From: Parus major
Lineage: Eukaryota; Chordata; Aves; Passeriformes; Paridae
DNA: 64,000 bases
Direction of reading: 5' to 3'
Assembly (NCBI RefSeq): GCF_001522545.3
Contig: NC_031773.1
Location: 41,771,494 to 41,835,493 of the forward strand
Below the pieces are notes generated by a model that had not been told where the DNA came from, did no database searches, and saw only the letters and a program-made list of their open reading frames with translations. Below, piece by piece: positions 63,999-64,000 of the stretch. The translations under genes were made by a program, and so were the position numbers. The stretch's first letter is position 1, and each line of letters starts with the position of its first letter.

Positions 63999-64000
63999 TT

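Noticed and set aside
1..64000. CRISPR arrays, operons, phage or insertion sequences
   Set aside because: No spaced direct repeats of the right size and no bacterial-type genes; the sequence is eukaryotic.
1..64000. tRNA or rRNA genes
   Set aside because: No A-box/B-box pairs or cloverleaf-like stretches and no rRNA core sequence were recognised by eye; a tRNAscan/Rfam run would be needed to exclude small RNAs fully.

Overview
This window reads as non-coding DNA from a vertebrate nuclear genome, most likely a bird and plausibly a songbird. It is AT-rich with scattered GC-richer patches. It carries old, 5'-truncated CR1 retrotransposon copies of the sauropsid type, and one retroviral LTR in minus orientation. 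It also has A/T-rich microsatellites and a run of Ns from scaffold assembly. Nothing prokaryotic is visible: no dense gene tiling, operons or ribosome binding sites. The longest open frame is 174 codons and I recognise no host protein in any frame. The only recognisable protein coding is decayed CR1 ORF2 at 31.5-32.6 kb on the minus strand.

Layout: 1-13 kb is intergenic or intronic AT-rich DNA with A/C and T/G tracts and two weak exon-like open frames on the minus strand. A 534-base gap (13064-13597) ends in a CCCTT repeat. From 13.6 to 30.5 kb there is mostly plain sequence, with weak exon-like signals at 22.8, 23.9 and 25.6 kb, a purine tract at 24.4 kb and a C/A tract at 25.8 kb. From 30.5 to 36.3 kb lies the richest repeat cluster: a 200-bp ATTTT array, a CR1 with a second CR1 inserted in it, a 26-bp palindrome, an exact 60-bp-period duplication and an approximately 830-bp LTR. 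From 36.3 to 64 kb there is a short telomere-like repeat, another CR1 relic (39.6 kb), a CpG-containing GC patch (49.6 kb), an ATA microsatellite (52.2 kb), a second C/A tract (53.1 kb) and stretches whose texture resembles conserved non-coding sequence.

No set of genes here works together. The window could be a gene desert or large introns. The exon-like candidates are listed at low confidence because their splice signals and open lengths are close to what chance gives in 64 kb. I found no credible new biological system. The best-supported observations are the CR1-in-CR1 nesting, the LTR, the exact tandem duplication and the assembly-sensitive repeats.
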